From NCBI RefSeq assembly GCF_039543185.1, contig NZ_BAABJG010000055.1:62001-126000 (forward strand): a stretch of 64,000 nt of DNA, in the 5' to 3' direction. Below are positions 24,916-33,523 of this stretch, piece by piece. The notes beneath the pieces were generated by a model. It ran no database searches, was not told the origin of the DNA, and saw only the letters and a program-made list of their open reading frames with translations. Within the stretch, counting starts at the first letter, position 1; the number at the start of each line of letters is the position of its first letter. Source of the DNA: Paenibacillus_S vulneris. Its GTDB lineage: Bacteria; Bacillota; Bacilli; Paenibacillales; NBRC-103111. The translations under genes and the position numbers were made by a program.

Positions 24916-25872
24916 CTACTTGATGCCCGTCTTTTTGATGTAGTCCAGAACTACTTGGTAGTCCTGGTTCACATCGCTGAAGGTCGCGTAATTTTTGGCG
25001 GTTGCAAACCATTCCAGCGTTGTTGCTTTTCTAGATTTTACTGACCTTCTTAGATCCTCCTGTGTGATAGGCTGAATCTCCCCGGTCTCGAAAGTCCGCT
25101 CCATAGCGGAATCAACCGCATCCTTGACGATTTGCTCCAAATCCGCACCGGAAAACAGCTTCGTTTCAGCGGCAATTTTGGCTAAATTCAGGGATTCGGC
25201 CGGTTTTCCGGCTAATTTTAGCTGAAGTATCGTCTGCCGCTCCGCTTCCTCCGGAGGAGGTACGAAGACAAGGTGATTGAATCGGCCCGGGCGGCGCAGG
25301 GCTGAATCCAGATACCATGGAGTGTTGGTTGCTCCGATCACGAATACGTTGTCGTTATTGGCTTGTAATCCGTCCAGCTCCAATAGCAGCTGATTCACCA
25401 GCATACGATCATGATGCTGCCTCATTTGATGGCGGCTGCCGCCCATGGCATCCAGCTCGTCAATAAAAATGACGCAAGGCTTGTTTTCCCGCGCCTTCTG
25501 GAATATATCATGCAGGTTATGCTCGCTCTGGCCGACATACATCGAAAGAATGGCCTGAAGCTCGATATGCATGAAATTGGCATCGATTTCACCCGCCACC
25601 GCCCGGGCGAGGAACGTCTTGCCGCATCCCGGAGGGCCGTACAGCAGCAAGCTTCCTCCCGCTTCCTTCCCGTACGCGGCGAATACCTCCGGCTGCTTCA
25701 AAGGCAGAATGAAGCTCATGCGGATTTTCTTCTTTACTTCATCCAATCCGCCGACGTCTTCAAATGTTTCTTTCGGCTTCTCAGACTCTACCAAAGAGTG
25801 GCTATCGTTATTAAATTGAATGAGTTTTAATTTATTGCGGCGCCTTTCATTCACTTCATCATGGTCTGACAT
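24916..25872 (-). CDS. Single-domain AAA+ ATPase (Cdc48/spastin-like)
   Basis: A 318-residue classical AAA ATPase with one domain. After a charged N-terminus comes FEDVGGLDEVKKKI. Walker A is GPPGCGKT (79-86), the pore-loop-like MYVGQSE is at 111-117, Walker B is VIFIDELDA (134-142), sensor 1 is in IGATNTPWYLD, and the arginine-finger region is LRRPGRFNHLVFVPPP. The SGADLEQIVKDAVDSA helix and a C-terminal WFATAKNYATFSDVNQDY complete the lid. Such proteins form hexamers that unfold or remodel protein complexes. The lack of an N-domain and the co-encoded membrane TPR protein suggest that the partner supplies targeting. Substrates are unknown. Confidence 0.9.
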   Translation of the reverse strand: MSDHDEVNERRRNKLKLIQFNNDSHSLVESEKPKETFEDVGGLDEVKKKIRMSFILPLKQPEVFAAYGKEAGGSLLLYGPPGCGKTFLARAVAGEIDANFMHIELQAILSMYVGQSEHNLHDIFQKARENKPCVIFIDELDAMGGSRHQMRQHHDRMLVNQLLLELDGLQANNDNVFVIGATNTPWYLDSALRRPGRFNHLVFVPPPEEAERQTILQLKLAGKPAESLNLAKIAAETKLFSGADLEQIVKDAVDSAMERTFETGEIQPITQEDLRRSVKSRKATTLEWFATAKNYATFSDVNQDYQVVLDYIKKTGIK

Positions 25873-25956
25873 AGTTTCCCTCCCATTATCAATGATGATA
25901 ATTTTACCATATTTCTACCTGTTGTCGACTAGGTCTATCTGCAGATTTCTCAATAG

Positions 25957-25991
25957 CAAAATAGGAGCATGCGCTTATGGCATCCTCCTAT
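25957..25991 (-). terminator. Terminator of the small alpha/beta hydrolase gene
   Basis: Minus strand ATAGGAGGATGC...GCATGCTCCTAT followed by TTTTG forms a long hairpin about 50 bases after the hydrolase stop codon. Confidence 0.7.
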
Positions 25992-26038
25992 AATCAGCAA
26001 TTCATTACGATGAAGTACTCAGCAAAAAGTACTTTTCG

Positions 26039-26737
26039 TCAGGGTAGCTTGCGGTCCAGCCAGGATAAGATCGGACGTAGCGTCACGGTCATGTTCGTAT
26101 CGCCAGTTTCATTCACATAAGGGGCTTGCGTACGAAAATAATCCGGGTGGTTCCCGACTAGAGGGATCTCAACAATCTCGCCTGGCGAATAAGCAACCGA
26201 TTTCCAAAGCTTGACGCGTCCAAACTGGCGCACCCAGCCGCCCCAGCGTCCCAATCGGGAGACCGGATCTTTCTTCCCTCCGCTTCCCATGGCGGACAGA
26301 TAAAGCACGCGGTCCTTCAGCTCGGAGGAAACAGGGCATTTGGGAGAGCCGATCTGAACGACAAGCGGTGAACCGTAGCCTGCCTTCGTCAGCTGACGTG
26401 CGAGCTGAACGGCACTCACGCCACCGCCGCTATGCCCGACTAACAACACGGTACAGCCAGATTGTGCCGCTTCCCATACGGCCTCCCGGACAGCTCCCGC
26501 TCCGATCGAGGACCACAATCGCTCCTGAATATCCGTCAAATCGCGAAATATCGCCGCCAATTGACGCACCAAACGCTGCGACCAATCTCCGAATGGGTAG
26601 ACGGACTTCGATACGACGCGATAACCACGATTACGCAGCTCAGAGGACAACTCCTCGCGGAAAGGGTCCATAAACCCGGGGGCTGTCGCGATGCCTGCCA
26701 ATGTGAACAGCGCAATACCGGCAGCAGCTTGTTTCAT
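26039..26737 (-). CDS. Alpha/beta hydrolase (lipase/esterase-like)
   Basis: A 232-residue protein with the alpha/beta-hydrolase order. A hydrophobic start (IALFTLAGIATAPGFMDPF) leads to the nucleophile elbow LVGHSGGGVSAVQLA (about 98-112). VVQIGSPKCPVSSELKDRVLYLSA follows, and a candidate catalytic His lies in VGNHPDYF near 200. It resembles PGAP1/lipase-type hydrolases that act on acyl esters. The N-terminal hydrophobic stretch is the first beta strand rather than a convincing signal peptide, so the protein is probably cytoplasmic. GGGGG lies seven bases before the ATG. Substrate unknown. Confidence 0.75.
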   Translation of the reverse strand: MKQAAAGIALFTLAGIATAPGFMDPFREELSSELRNRGYRVVSKSVYPFGDWSQRLVRQLAAIFRDLTDIQERLWSSIGAGAVREAVWEAAQSGCTVLLVGHSGGGVSAVQLARQLTKAGYGSPLVVQIGSPKCPVSSELKDRVLYLSAMGSGGKKDPVSRLGRWGGWVRQFGRVKLWKSVAYSPGEIVEIPLVGNHPDYFRTQAPYVNETGDTNMTVTLRPILSWLDRKLP

Positions 26738-26772
26738 ATGACTGCCCCCTTACGATGATAAGAGCCCTGTTC

Positions 26773-27066
26773 TTAGCATTCACTAAATTCTATAGCATTA
26801 AAGTCCGAAACATACACCAGCGCACTGTCCGGGCGATGAAAAGCAGTGGAATACAGATCCTTAAAAGGCGTATCGGTCACAGCAATCCGGTTATCCCTCT
26901 GCTTCCAATGTTCAAGCACTTCTTTGGATATTTCAAACGGCAGCAGCGGCTTCACGGAACGTTTACTATGTACGACAATCATTTTGTTCCCATCCATCGC
27001 TATGACCACATTATTTTTATAAGTCATTTGTAAATGCTTCTCTTTTTCTGTTTGATATACGCTCAT
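26773..27066 (-). CDS. Small hypothetical protein (97 residues)
   Basis: Starts MSVYQTEKEKHLQ with GGAGGGG close upstream; the frame is longer but without a site. The sequence alternates short beta-like strands (NNVVIAMDGNKMIVVH, SALVYVSDFNAIEF) with a conserved-looking core EVLEHWKQRDNRIAVTDTPF. It is soluble with no membrane segment. I do not recognise the family. It lies between two unrelated minus-strand genes. Confidence 0.6.
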   Translation of the reverse strand: MSVYQTEKEKHLQMTYKNNVVIAMDGNKMIVVHSKRSVKPLLPFEISKEVLEHWKQRDNRIAVTDTPFKDLYSTAFHRPDSALVYVSDFNAIEFSEC

Positions 27067-27207
27067 ACGTTCCCCTCCAATTGTATTGCTATTATAAAGC
27101 ATCGTGAGAGGAGTAGCAATGTATTTTCGCGAAATAGGTACTTGGACATGGGCAATTAGGTGCTGCATGAGACAAAAGAGAAAACCGCTTATCGACGTCC
27201 TTCCGTA

Positions 27208-27239
27208 AGAAAAACCGCTGCGCATTATGCGCCCGCGGT
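27208..27239 (-). terminator. Terminator overlapping the end of the 14-TM exporter gene
   Basis: Minus strand ACCGCGGGCGCAT-AAT-GCGCAGCGGT followed by TTTTTC. The stem includes the last codons and stop of the transporter. Confidence 0.75.
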
Positions 27240-28721
27240 CTCCTTTTCTTTTTTGGATAAAACCTCTTTTTTCAAAAACCAGCAGACAAAAAATGCAGCT
27301 ATGACGAAGCCGAAGGAGATGGAGAACATGTGCTGAAATGCATGAGCAAAAGCTTCCTTCACTTGTGTCACCAGTGCCGGTGAGATTCCCGCCGGAATAC
27401 CCCCCGTTTCGATATGCTCGGCAGTACCCGGGGGAAGCTGATCGCTAAGTCCGGCAACGCCGTTCTTAATATTTCGGGACAGCATACTGCCAAAAACGCT
27501 CAATCCAATCGTCGCGCCCAATGATTGAAACAGCTGAACTGTCGATAGTGCAATTCCGCTATCCCTGGAATCAACCGATTCCTGAACAATAAGGTTATCT
27601 CCGCCGAAAAGCGCTCCTAGGCCCACGCCAAGAATAAAGAAGCTGACGATGATGAACCATACGGTCGTACTGACCTGAATCTGCATCAGCAGAAAGAAGC
27701 CGATAACCGGAAGCAGGAACGATACGATAAATAGCTGACGATAAGCGACCCGTGTAATCAGAAACCCGTTCACAATGCTGGACGGAATGGCCCCCGCCAT
27801 GAAGGCCAGAGTTAAATAACCGGAAGCTGTCGGTGAAAGACCCATGACATTCTGGGCGAAGAACGGGAAAGACGCTATGCCGCCCATGATTCCCATCGTC
27901 AGGATAAACACGAGAATGGACAAGACGACCACATTTCTATTGGTAAACAAACTCAGCGGAATCATAGGCTCTTGAACTCTTGATTCGATCAGGACAAACA
28001 ATCCGAACAAGAGCAAGGACAGCGACAATAATCCGATGATGACCGGTGAAGACCAGGTGTACCCCTGATTATCAATCAATACCGGGGCAAGCAGAAGCGA
28101 GAATAGTCCGAGCACAAGCGTCGCCGCTCCGAACCAATCTACGGAACGCTTCTCTTCTCCTCTTGATTCCTTCATTCCAATCGTCAGCACCGCCGCAGCT
28201 AACAATCCGACGGGAATGTTAATCAGAAACACCCAATGCCAGCTCATGTTTCCAACCAGATAACCTCCCACGGTAGGTCCCAGAAGCTGCGGAAGAATCA
28301 TCAGAGGGCCGATGAGACTTTGAATCTTGGCTCGCTGCTCCAACGGATAAGTCTCTCCGAGAATGACCAGGGCCAAGGGCATGAGCCCTCCGGCGCCGAT
28401 TCCCTGAATCCCTCGTCCTATCAGGAGCCAAGTCATGGAAGCCGCCATACCGCTTACAATGGACCCAGTGATAAATAGCCCCATGCAGATCAAGTAGACC
28501 CTTTTGCGTCCGTAAATATCGGCCAGCTTGCCTATTATGGGCATGAACATGGTAACGGCAAGCATATAGATTCCCGCGACCCATCCATACAATGATAACC
28601 CGTGCAGCTCACGAATAATCGTCGGCATGGCGGTCGATACGATGGTTTCATCCAATTCCGCAAAGATTAGTCCCAGCATCAAACCGACCAGTACCAAGGT
28701 TTTGTTGTTTGATTGTAAAAT
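27225..28721 (-). CDS. MFS drug exporter, DHA2 family (14 TM)
   Basis: An EmrB/QacA-type proton-drug antiporter of about 498 residues with 14 predicted membrane segments. Signatures are FAELDETIVSTAMPTI (motif D1), IIGKLADIYGRKRVYLI (motif A), GRGIQGIGAGGLMPLALVILGE (motif C-like) and WVFLINIPVGLLAA. It should export toxic lipophilic compounds. The start is uncertain. GAGGTGA sits six bases before an ATT at 28721, which would give ILQSNNKTLVLVG. The first conventional start, TTG at 28697, lies about 30 bases from that site. I use the ATT because of the site. No regulator is adjacent. Confidence 0.85.
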   Translation of the reverse strand: MLQSNNKTLVLVGLMLGLIFAELDETIVSTAMPTIIRELHGLSLYGWVAGIYMLAVTMFMPIIGKLADIYGRKRVYLICMGLFITGSIVSGMAASMTWLLIGRGIQGIGAGGLMPLALVILGETYPLEQRAKIQSLIGPLMILPQLLGPTVGGYLVGNMSWHWVFLINIPVGLLAAAVLTIGMKESRGEEKRSVDWFGAATLVLGLFSLLLAPVLIDNQGYTWSSPVIIGLLSLSLLLFGLFVLIESRVQEPMIPLSLFTNRNVVVLSILVFILTMGIMGGIASFPFFAQNVMGLSPTASGYLTLAFMAGAIPSSIVNGFLITRVAYRQLFIVSFLLPVIGFFLLMQIQVSTTVWFIIVSFFILGVGLGALFGGDNLIVQESVDSRDSGIALSTVQLFQSLGATIGLSVFGSMLSRNIKNGVAGLSDQLPPGTAEHIETGGIPAGISPALVTQVKEAFAHAFQHMFSISFGFVIAAFFVCWFLKKEVLSKKEKETAGA

Positions 28722-28844
28722 GGCAAATCACCTCAATTCAAGAATTGCCTTTATCTTACATTGCTATTTTAAACTGAATGTAAACGGAAATTAATTTTCA
28801 TTTTATGCAGCGAGCCACGAAAACTATAAAGCCTGTAATTCAAA

Positions 28845-28876
28845 CAGGACCGCAAAGCCAATGGCCCTGCGGTCCT
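28845..28876 (-). terminator. Terminator of the hydroxyacid dehydrogenase gene
   Basis: Minus strand AGGACCGC...GCGGTCCT with an inner GGCC/GGCT arm, followed by GTTTGAATT. It lies 16 bases after the stop codon. Confidence 0.65.
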
Positions 28877-28891
28877 TTATTTCTCCATTTA

Positions 28892-29809
28892 TTATGATTC
28901 CCGGCTGCCGATCGTTGAATGGGTCCATGCTTCGTAGCATTTGGCAATCGCGCTCATATCCTCCGCGCCCCAGCCGCTGTTGCAAGCAATTTGGAAGATT
29001 TGCTGAACGGAGGCTTGCATCGGTACCGGCACCTGAAGCGATTCGGCGAGACGTCCGGCCAGCTTCAAATCTTTAAACATCAGCTGCGTCATGAATTGGG
29101 CGGAAAAATCTCTTCCCAATATTTTCGGCCCCTTCATCTCGGCCATTCCGCTTCGTCCTCCCCCGCCAGCCAAGACCTCGAGGAACAGCTCCGGGTCGCC
29201 GCCGGATTTTTGAACCAGCATCAAGCTTTCCGCCAATGCCGTCAAATTCGCTGCAACGAGCATATTGTTGGCCAGCTTGGCATTCGCCCCTGCCCCGCTT
29301 GCTCCCATGTAGACGGCTTTTTTGCCCATGGCGTCGAACAGCGGTAAGCAAGCCTCATAGGCTTCGCGCTTGCCGCCGACGATGAATGTCAGTACGCCTT
29401 CGATAGCTTGCGGTTCGCTGCCGGTGACGGGAGCATCCAGCATGTCGACGCCGGCTGCGGACAGCTTCTCAGCCAGCATTTGGCTGGTCACCGGATAAAT
29501 CGTGCTGCAATCCATAACGATCCGCGGCTTGGTGCCGGCATTGGATTGGCACACGGACAGAATTCCGTTCTCGCCCAGGTAGACTTGCTCTACCGCCGAG
29601 TCGTCGGTAAGCATGGTGATCACGATATCGGCCTGCGCCGCTGCCTCCGCCGGAGAAGCTGCGATGGTCACCGCATCCAGCCCCTCAAACGACGACGCCC
29701 GCTCCCGGTTCCTATTATAAACGATCAGCGGGAATCCCGCTTTATGTAGATTCATGCTCATTGGCTTCCCCATCGTGCCAAGCCCGATAAATGCAACTTT
29801 CATAGTCAT
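28892..29809 (-). CDS. 3-hydroxyisobutyrate dehydrogenase-like beta-hydroxyacid dehydrogenase
   Basis: A 305-residue NAD(P)-dependent enzyme. The Rossmann start is VAFIGLGTMGKPMSMNL (about 5-21). The substrate-binding region is LDAPVTGSEPQAIEGVLTFIVGG (about 119-141), and the catalytic Lys lies in GANAKLANNMLVAANL (about 175-190). It resembles MmsB, GarR (tartronate semialdehyde reductase) and glyoxylate reductase; the sequence alone does not fix the substrate. The start ATG ACT ATG has AGGAGG eleven bases upstream. It is probably monocistronic. Confidence 0.88.
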   Translation of the reverse strand: MTMKVAFIGLGTMGKPMSMNLHKAGFPLIVYNRNRERASSFEGLDAVTIAASPAEAAAQADIVITMLTDDSAVEQVYLGENGILSVCQSNAGTKPRIVMDCSTIYPVTSQMLAEKLSAAGVDMLDAPVTGSEPQAIEGVLTFIVGGKREAYEACLPLFDAMGKKAVYMGASGAGANAKLANNMLVAANLTALAESLMLVQKSGGDPELFLEVLAGGGGRSGMAEMKGPKILGRDFSAQFMTQLMFKDLKLAGRLAESLQVPVPMQASVQQIFQIACNSGWGAEDMSAIAKCYEAWTHSTIGSRES

Positions 29810-29906
29810 AATATGCACTGCCTCCTATTGTAACTTGTCGTCTGCCTCTTCATTATAACACGATTTAACTACCAGGTTTTACCCGCTTCTCCTGCACTCG
29901 GGACCC

Positions 29907-29941
29907 AAAAAAACGCCCTTGCAATCGCAAGCAGCGTTTCT
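29907..29941 (-). terminator. Terminator of the serine hydrolase gene
   Basis: Minus strand AAACGCTGCTTGCGATTGCAAGGGCGTTTTTTT forms a hairpin and T-run about 40 bases after the stop codon. Confidence 0.75.
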
Positions 29942-29981
29942 GAAGGAGAGGGCCGCTTTGCTCCATGCAGCCCAGACCCCT

Positions 29982-31412
29982 TTATATGGAGAACCGTTCA
30001 TTCAAATATTCGACCTGATCTTTATAATAGAAGCCTGCAGGCACCACTTGTATGCTCAGAAGCCCCTGCTCCCATCCGCAGGTAAGAGTAAATTCCTGCG
30101 TCAGTTCAAATAGGGTCGTCTGAATGACTAGGGTCTTCTCATCGGTCCAAGCTCCTGCGCTAAAGCCATCCAGTCCCAGGAACGGGTCCTTCCCGCTTCG
30201 CCAATCCATTAAGCCAAAATCCAGATCGAGACGCTGCTCCTTGCCATAAAAGCTCAGACAGCCGCTTTCCTCTGCAAAATGAAATTCGCATGCCTCGAAA
30301 TCAAACGCGTTGCTGTCCAGCTCGATTCGTTTGCCCGTTAACGCCTCCATCATCAGAGAGCTTATCTTGCCCCTTGGCATCGTCAGAGTTAACTTGTCCA
30401 ATTTTGTGATTAGCGACGTATAAGTACTGCCGTCTTCTGGAAGCGCCTCATCTTGTATCGCAGGATACAGCGTTTCCCATAAGCTATCGAGTATTTGCTG
30501 CTGACCGTCACGGTATTTCATCGTATTCGCTGTCGATACGAAGACAGCCTCCTTCTCGGGAATCACTACGACAAGCTGGCCTCCGGCACCGAACGCACTA
30601 TAGGAATTGTAACGGGTCCGCCAAAACTGGTAGCCATACCCCAATGGCCCGTCCAGAAGCATTTTGGCATTGTTCGTATCAGCATGTTTGGCGGTGCTAA
30701 GCTCTACCCAGCCTTCAGGGAGTACCCGCTTATCCTCCCAAATTCCTTGCTGCAAATAAAGCTGGCCGAATCTGGCCAAATCATCCGTTGTGCATTTGAT
30801 GCCGCTTCCCCCTTTGTTGATTCCCAGAGGGCAGCTCTCCCATTCAATCTCCCCTATACCGATAGGGTCAAAAAGTCTTGTTCTCAAATAATCATGGACC
30901 GTCATTCCGGTCACTTTTTGCAGGATGGCACACAAGGTATGCGTCCCCGTCGTGTCATAAGCAAAGCTGGTCCCCGGAGGATGGCTCGGCTTGGTATTTA
31001 GAAAGGACTCTACCCAATCCTGCACCTGGGTATTGGTTGATTTGGCATGAGCGGTCTGCATGGCCAACAGATGCTTGATCCGCATCATTCTTATGTAAGG
31101 ATGAACCTCACTTGCCAGCTTCTCGGGAAAATAATCGGCAACAGCATCCTCCAAAGTGAGCAGCCCTTCCCCTATGGCGATGCCGATGGCGGCCGACGTT
31201 ACGCTTTTGCTTACCGAAAAAGCTTGATGAAGCTGCCCCGCACTGTAAGGCTTATAATACCCTTCCGCCGCTACCTTCCCATATCGCAGCACAGCAAAGC
31301 TGTGAAGGTGAATTTGTTTCTCCTGAATGCTATCTATAAAGTCGATAATTGCCTTAGAGCAGATGCCAACTGACTCCGGTTGAACCCTCGCCAGCTCCGT
31401 TATGTTCTCCAT
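29982..31412 (-). CDS. Class C beta-lactamase-like serine hydrolase
   Basis: A 476-residue protein of the beta-lactamase/esterase/DD-peptidase superfamily. The SxxK motif is QAFSVSKSV (nucleophile S66, K69). The second motif is FAYDTTGTH near residue 150 (Tyr in the usual place but YDT instead of YxN). A candidate third motif lies in SAFGAGGQLVVVIP. A C-terminal beta domain of about 130 residues follows. With no signal peptide it is probably a cytoplasmic esterase or peptidase rather than a penicillin target. The ATG at 31412 has AAGGGG eight bases upstream. It is divergent from the ABC exporter operon. Confidence 0.82.
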   Translation of the reverse strand: MENITELARVQPESVGICSKAIIDFIDSIQEKQIHLHSFAVLRYGKVAAEGYYKPYSAGQLHQAFSVSKSVTSAAIGIAIGEGLLTLEDAVADYFPEKLASEVHPYIRMMRIKHLLAMQTAHAKSTNTQVQDWVESFLNTKPSHPPGTSFAYDTTGTHTLCAILQKVTGMTVHDYLRTRLFDPIGIGEIEWESCPLGINKGGSGIKCTTDDLARFGQLYLQQGIWEDKRVLPEGWVELSTAKHADTNNAKMLLDGPLGYGYQFWRTRYNSYSAFGAGGQLVVVIPEKEAVFVSTANTMKYRDGQQQILDSLWETLYPAIQDEALPEDGSTYTSLITKLDKLTLTMPRGKISSLMMEALTGKRIELDSNAFDFEACEFHFAEESGCLSFYGKEQRLDLDFGLMDWRSGKDPFLGLDGFSAGAWTDEKTLVIQTTLFELTQEFTLTCGWEQGLLSIQVVPAGFYYKDQVEYLNERFSI

Positions 31413-31715
31413 ACCATCTTCCCCTTTCATTGTCCCGGTTCCGGTTTTTCATTATACTACGGAAAAAGTGAAGAATCTTTAGTCCAATCCGCTGGAAAAC
31501 GTGAAAAATTTCGTGTATTTGTTCATTCCTCTTCCTAATTCCGCTTGTTCACCCCCATTATGGTGAAATATCCCATTAAATTACTATACAATAGGGATGA
31601 TGTATGAAAACGGTCTCATACGGCCTGTCACAGGTAATTCCTGATAAATTATAAGATAGACAGTACAGGCAAAGCCAACGATAATAAGAATGGATAACGT
31701 TTACAGAAAGAGGGA
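31413..31715. other. Divergent intergenic region (303 bp)
   Basis: This AT-rich gap separates the hydrolase from the ABC exporter genes. On the minus strand a -10-like TAGTATAAT lies about 40 bases before the hydrolase start. On the plus strand TACTATACAAT near 31583 could be a -10. Neither has a convincing -35. No repeat, RNA motif or gene was recognised. Confidence 0.3.
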
Positions 31716-33506
31716 ATGGGATTGGAAGCATTGGAGGATCAGCGGGTAAAGGCTGAAGCGAAGAAAAACGGCAGGTATTATTTCGGTGTTTATATGTGGC
31801 TGCTATCCTATATGAAGCCTTATGCTTGGCAGATGACCTTATTCATTATTTGCGGCTTGATTATCTCCCTGTCTCAAATGGGGATATTCCGTGTACTGCA
31901 GTATATTATCGATAATATCATTATGGCCAGGGACTTGGAGAGATTCCGGTACATCGTGCTGGTTCTGGTCGGCGTGCTCATCTGCATGTTCGGCGCCATG
32001 GCGGCTAACAACCTGCTCTCCCGGCTTGTGCGCGAGAAAGCATCGAGGGATTTGCAGTATGCTTGTATGAAGCAGCTGCGCCGGCTTGGCTTTTCCTACT
32101 ACGAAAAGCATGGCGTGGGAGAGACCCTGTCCTTGCTCAATACGGACGTACAATCCGTTCAAGGAATTTATCAGCGGCACTTCCCCAATCTGGTTAACAG
32201 TGGGCTTATGATGCTGGTAGCCTTCGGCTTTGTCATTCATACCAACGCAATCCTAATGCTTGTCACGATGCCATGTTTTTTTCTCTATTATTTGATCGGA
32301 CCTTTTTTGCAAAAGAAAACGGCTTATTGGGGCAAAATCGCCAGGGAGCGCCGTACCGAATGGAACCGGAAAATATACGAGAGTATTTCCGGGCTGACCG
32401 AGATGCGTGCTTACCAGCGCGAAGCTTGGGACTTGGAACGTTACGACGAGAAGCATGAGCATTTTAATACCAGTCAAAAAAAGCAGTTTATTTTTCGAGG
32501 CGCCCGCGCCTTATCCCGGCAGCTGTCCTCGTTTGCCGGCATGCTCGTTATGTTTATTTGCGGAACTTATCTGAACCGGAACGGGATGCTGACGGTCGGT
32601 GAATTTGTCGCCTTCGTCATGTATTACCAGATGATGAATCAGAACTCGGCGCAGATCGTTCAGATCCTGGTCGATCAAAGCCTTGTTCTTCATCAAGGCG
32701 AGAAAATTAAAGATTTCATGGCGCTTCACCCCGATGTAGAAGACCCGAAGGAGCCCGTCATCCTTCCTTCCGTTCGTGGAGAGCTCAAGTTCCGGGATGT
32801 CCATTTTGGCTATGGCAGCAGGGAAATACTCAAAGGCTTCTATCTCCATGTTCACGCTGGTGAACGGATCGCCTTTGTCGGACCGACAGGTAACGGCAAA
32901 TCCACCCTGCTCAAGCTGATAGGAAGGTTCTATGATCCCGTCGGCGGCGAGATCTACCTGGATGGCGTACCGCTGCACCAGCTTTCGTTATCTCAGCTGC
33001 GGGATTCCATCGGATATGTATTTCAGGAAACTTATTTATTCGGGTCTACGATACGCGACAATATCCGCTTCGGCTCCCCGGAAGCTACTGACGAACAGGT
33101 TGTGGAAGCCGCTCAGGCAGCTAATGCCCATGACTTCATCATGCAGCTGAAGGATGGCTACGATACGCCGGTCGGTGAAAGAGGCGTCAAGCTGTCCGGC
33201 GGCCAAAGACAGAGGATCTCCATAGCGAGGATGTTCATTAAAAATCCGAGGATTATCTTATTGGACGAAGCGACCTCAGCGCTGGACAATGTGAGTGAAA
33301 TTGAAGTGCTAAAAGCGCTTGATACTTTAATGCGGGGACGCACAACTGTAGCTGTTGCCCATCGTCTGTCAACCGTTCGTCATTATGACCGGATTATCGT
33401 GATCAAGGACGGAGTGGCCGCGGAATCAGGCACCTATGACGAGCTGGTCGGCAGCAAGGGCTGGCTCTACGAGCTTGAATCCCGTACGGCAGCCGGAAAT
33501 CCGTAG
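31716..33506 (+). CDS. ABC exporter half-transporter 1 (permease-ATPase)
   Basis: A 596-residue half-transporter. Six membrane segments occupy about 25-330 (ABC type-1 exporter fold). The nucleotide-binding domain has Walker A GPTGNGKST, signature LSGGQRQRISIARM, Walker B IILLDEATSALD and the switch His in AVAHRLSTV. It resembles YheI/BmrC and lipid or multidrug exporters. The start is ATG at 31716, only three bases after AGAGGGA. A TTG two codons later has better spacing and may be used. It is followed 17 bases later by a second half-transporter, so the pair should form a heterodimer; the substrate is unknown. Confidence 0.9.
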   Translation: MGLEALEDQRVKAEAKKNGRYYFGVYMWLLSYMKPYAWQMTLFIICGLIISLSQMGIFRVLQYIIDNIIMARDLERFRYIVLVLVGVLICMFGAMAANNLLSRLVREKASRDLQYACMKQLRRLGFSYYEKHGVGETLSLLNTDVQSVQGIYQRHFPNLVNSGLMMLVAFGFVIHTNAILMLVTMPCFFLYYLIGPFLQKKTAYWGKIARERRTEWNRKIYESISGLTEMRAYQREAWDLERYDEKHEHFNTSQKKQFIFRGARALSRQLSSFAGMLVMFICGTYLNRNGMLTVGEFVAFVMYYQMMNQNSAQIVQILVDQSLVLHQGEKIKDFMALHPDVEDPKEPVILPSVRGELKFRDVHFGYGSREILKGFYLHVHAGERIAFVGPTGNGKSTLLKLIGRFYDPVGGEIYLDGVPLHQLSLSQLRDSIGYVFQETYLFGSTIRDNIRFGSPEATDEQVVEAAQAANAHDFIMQLKDGYDTPVGERGVKLSGGQRQRISIARMFIKNPRIILLDEATSALDNVSEIEVLKALDTLMRGRTTVAVAHRLSTVRHYDRIIVIKDGVAAESGTYDELVGSKGWLYELESRTAAGNP

Positions 33507-33523
33507 AGAAAGGAGGCTTGCAA

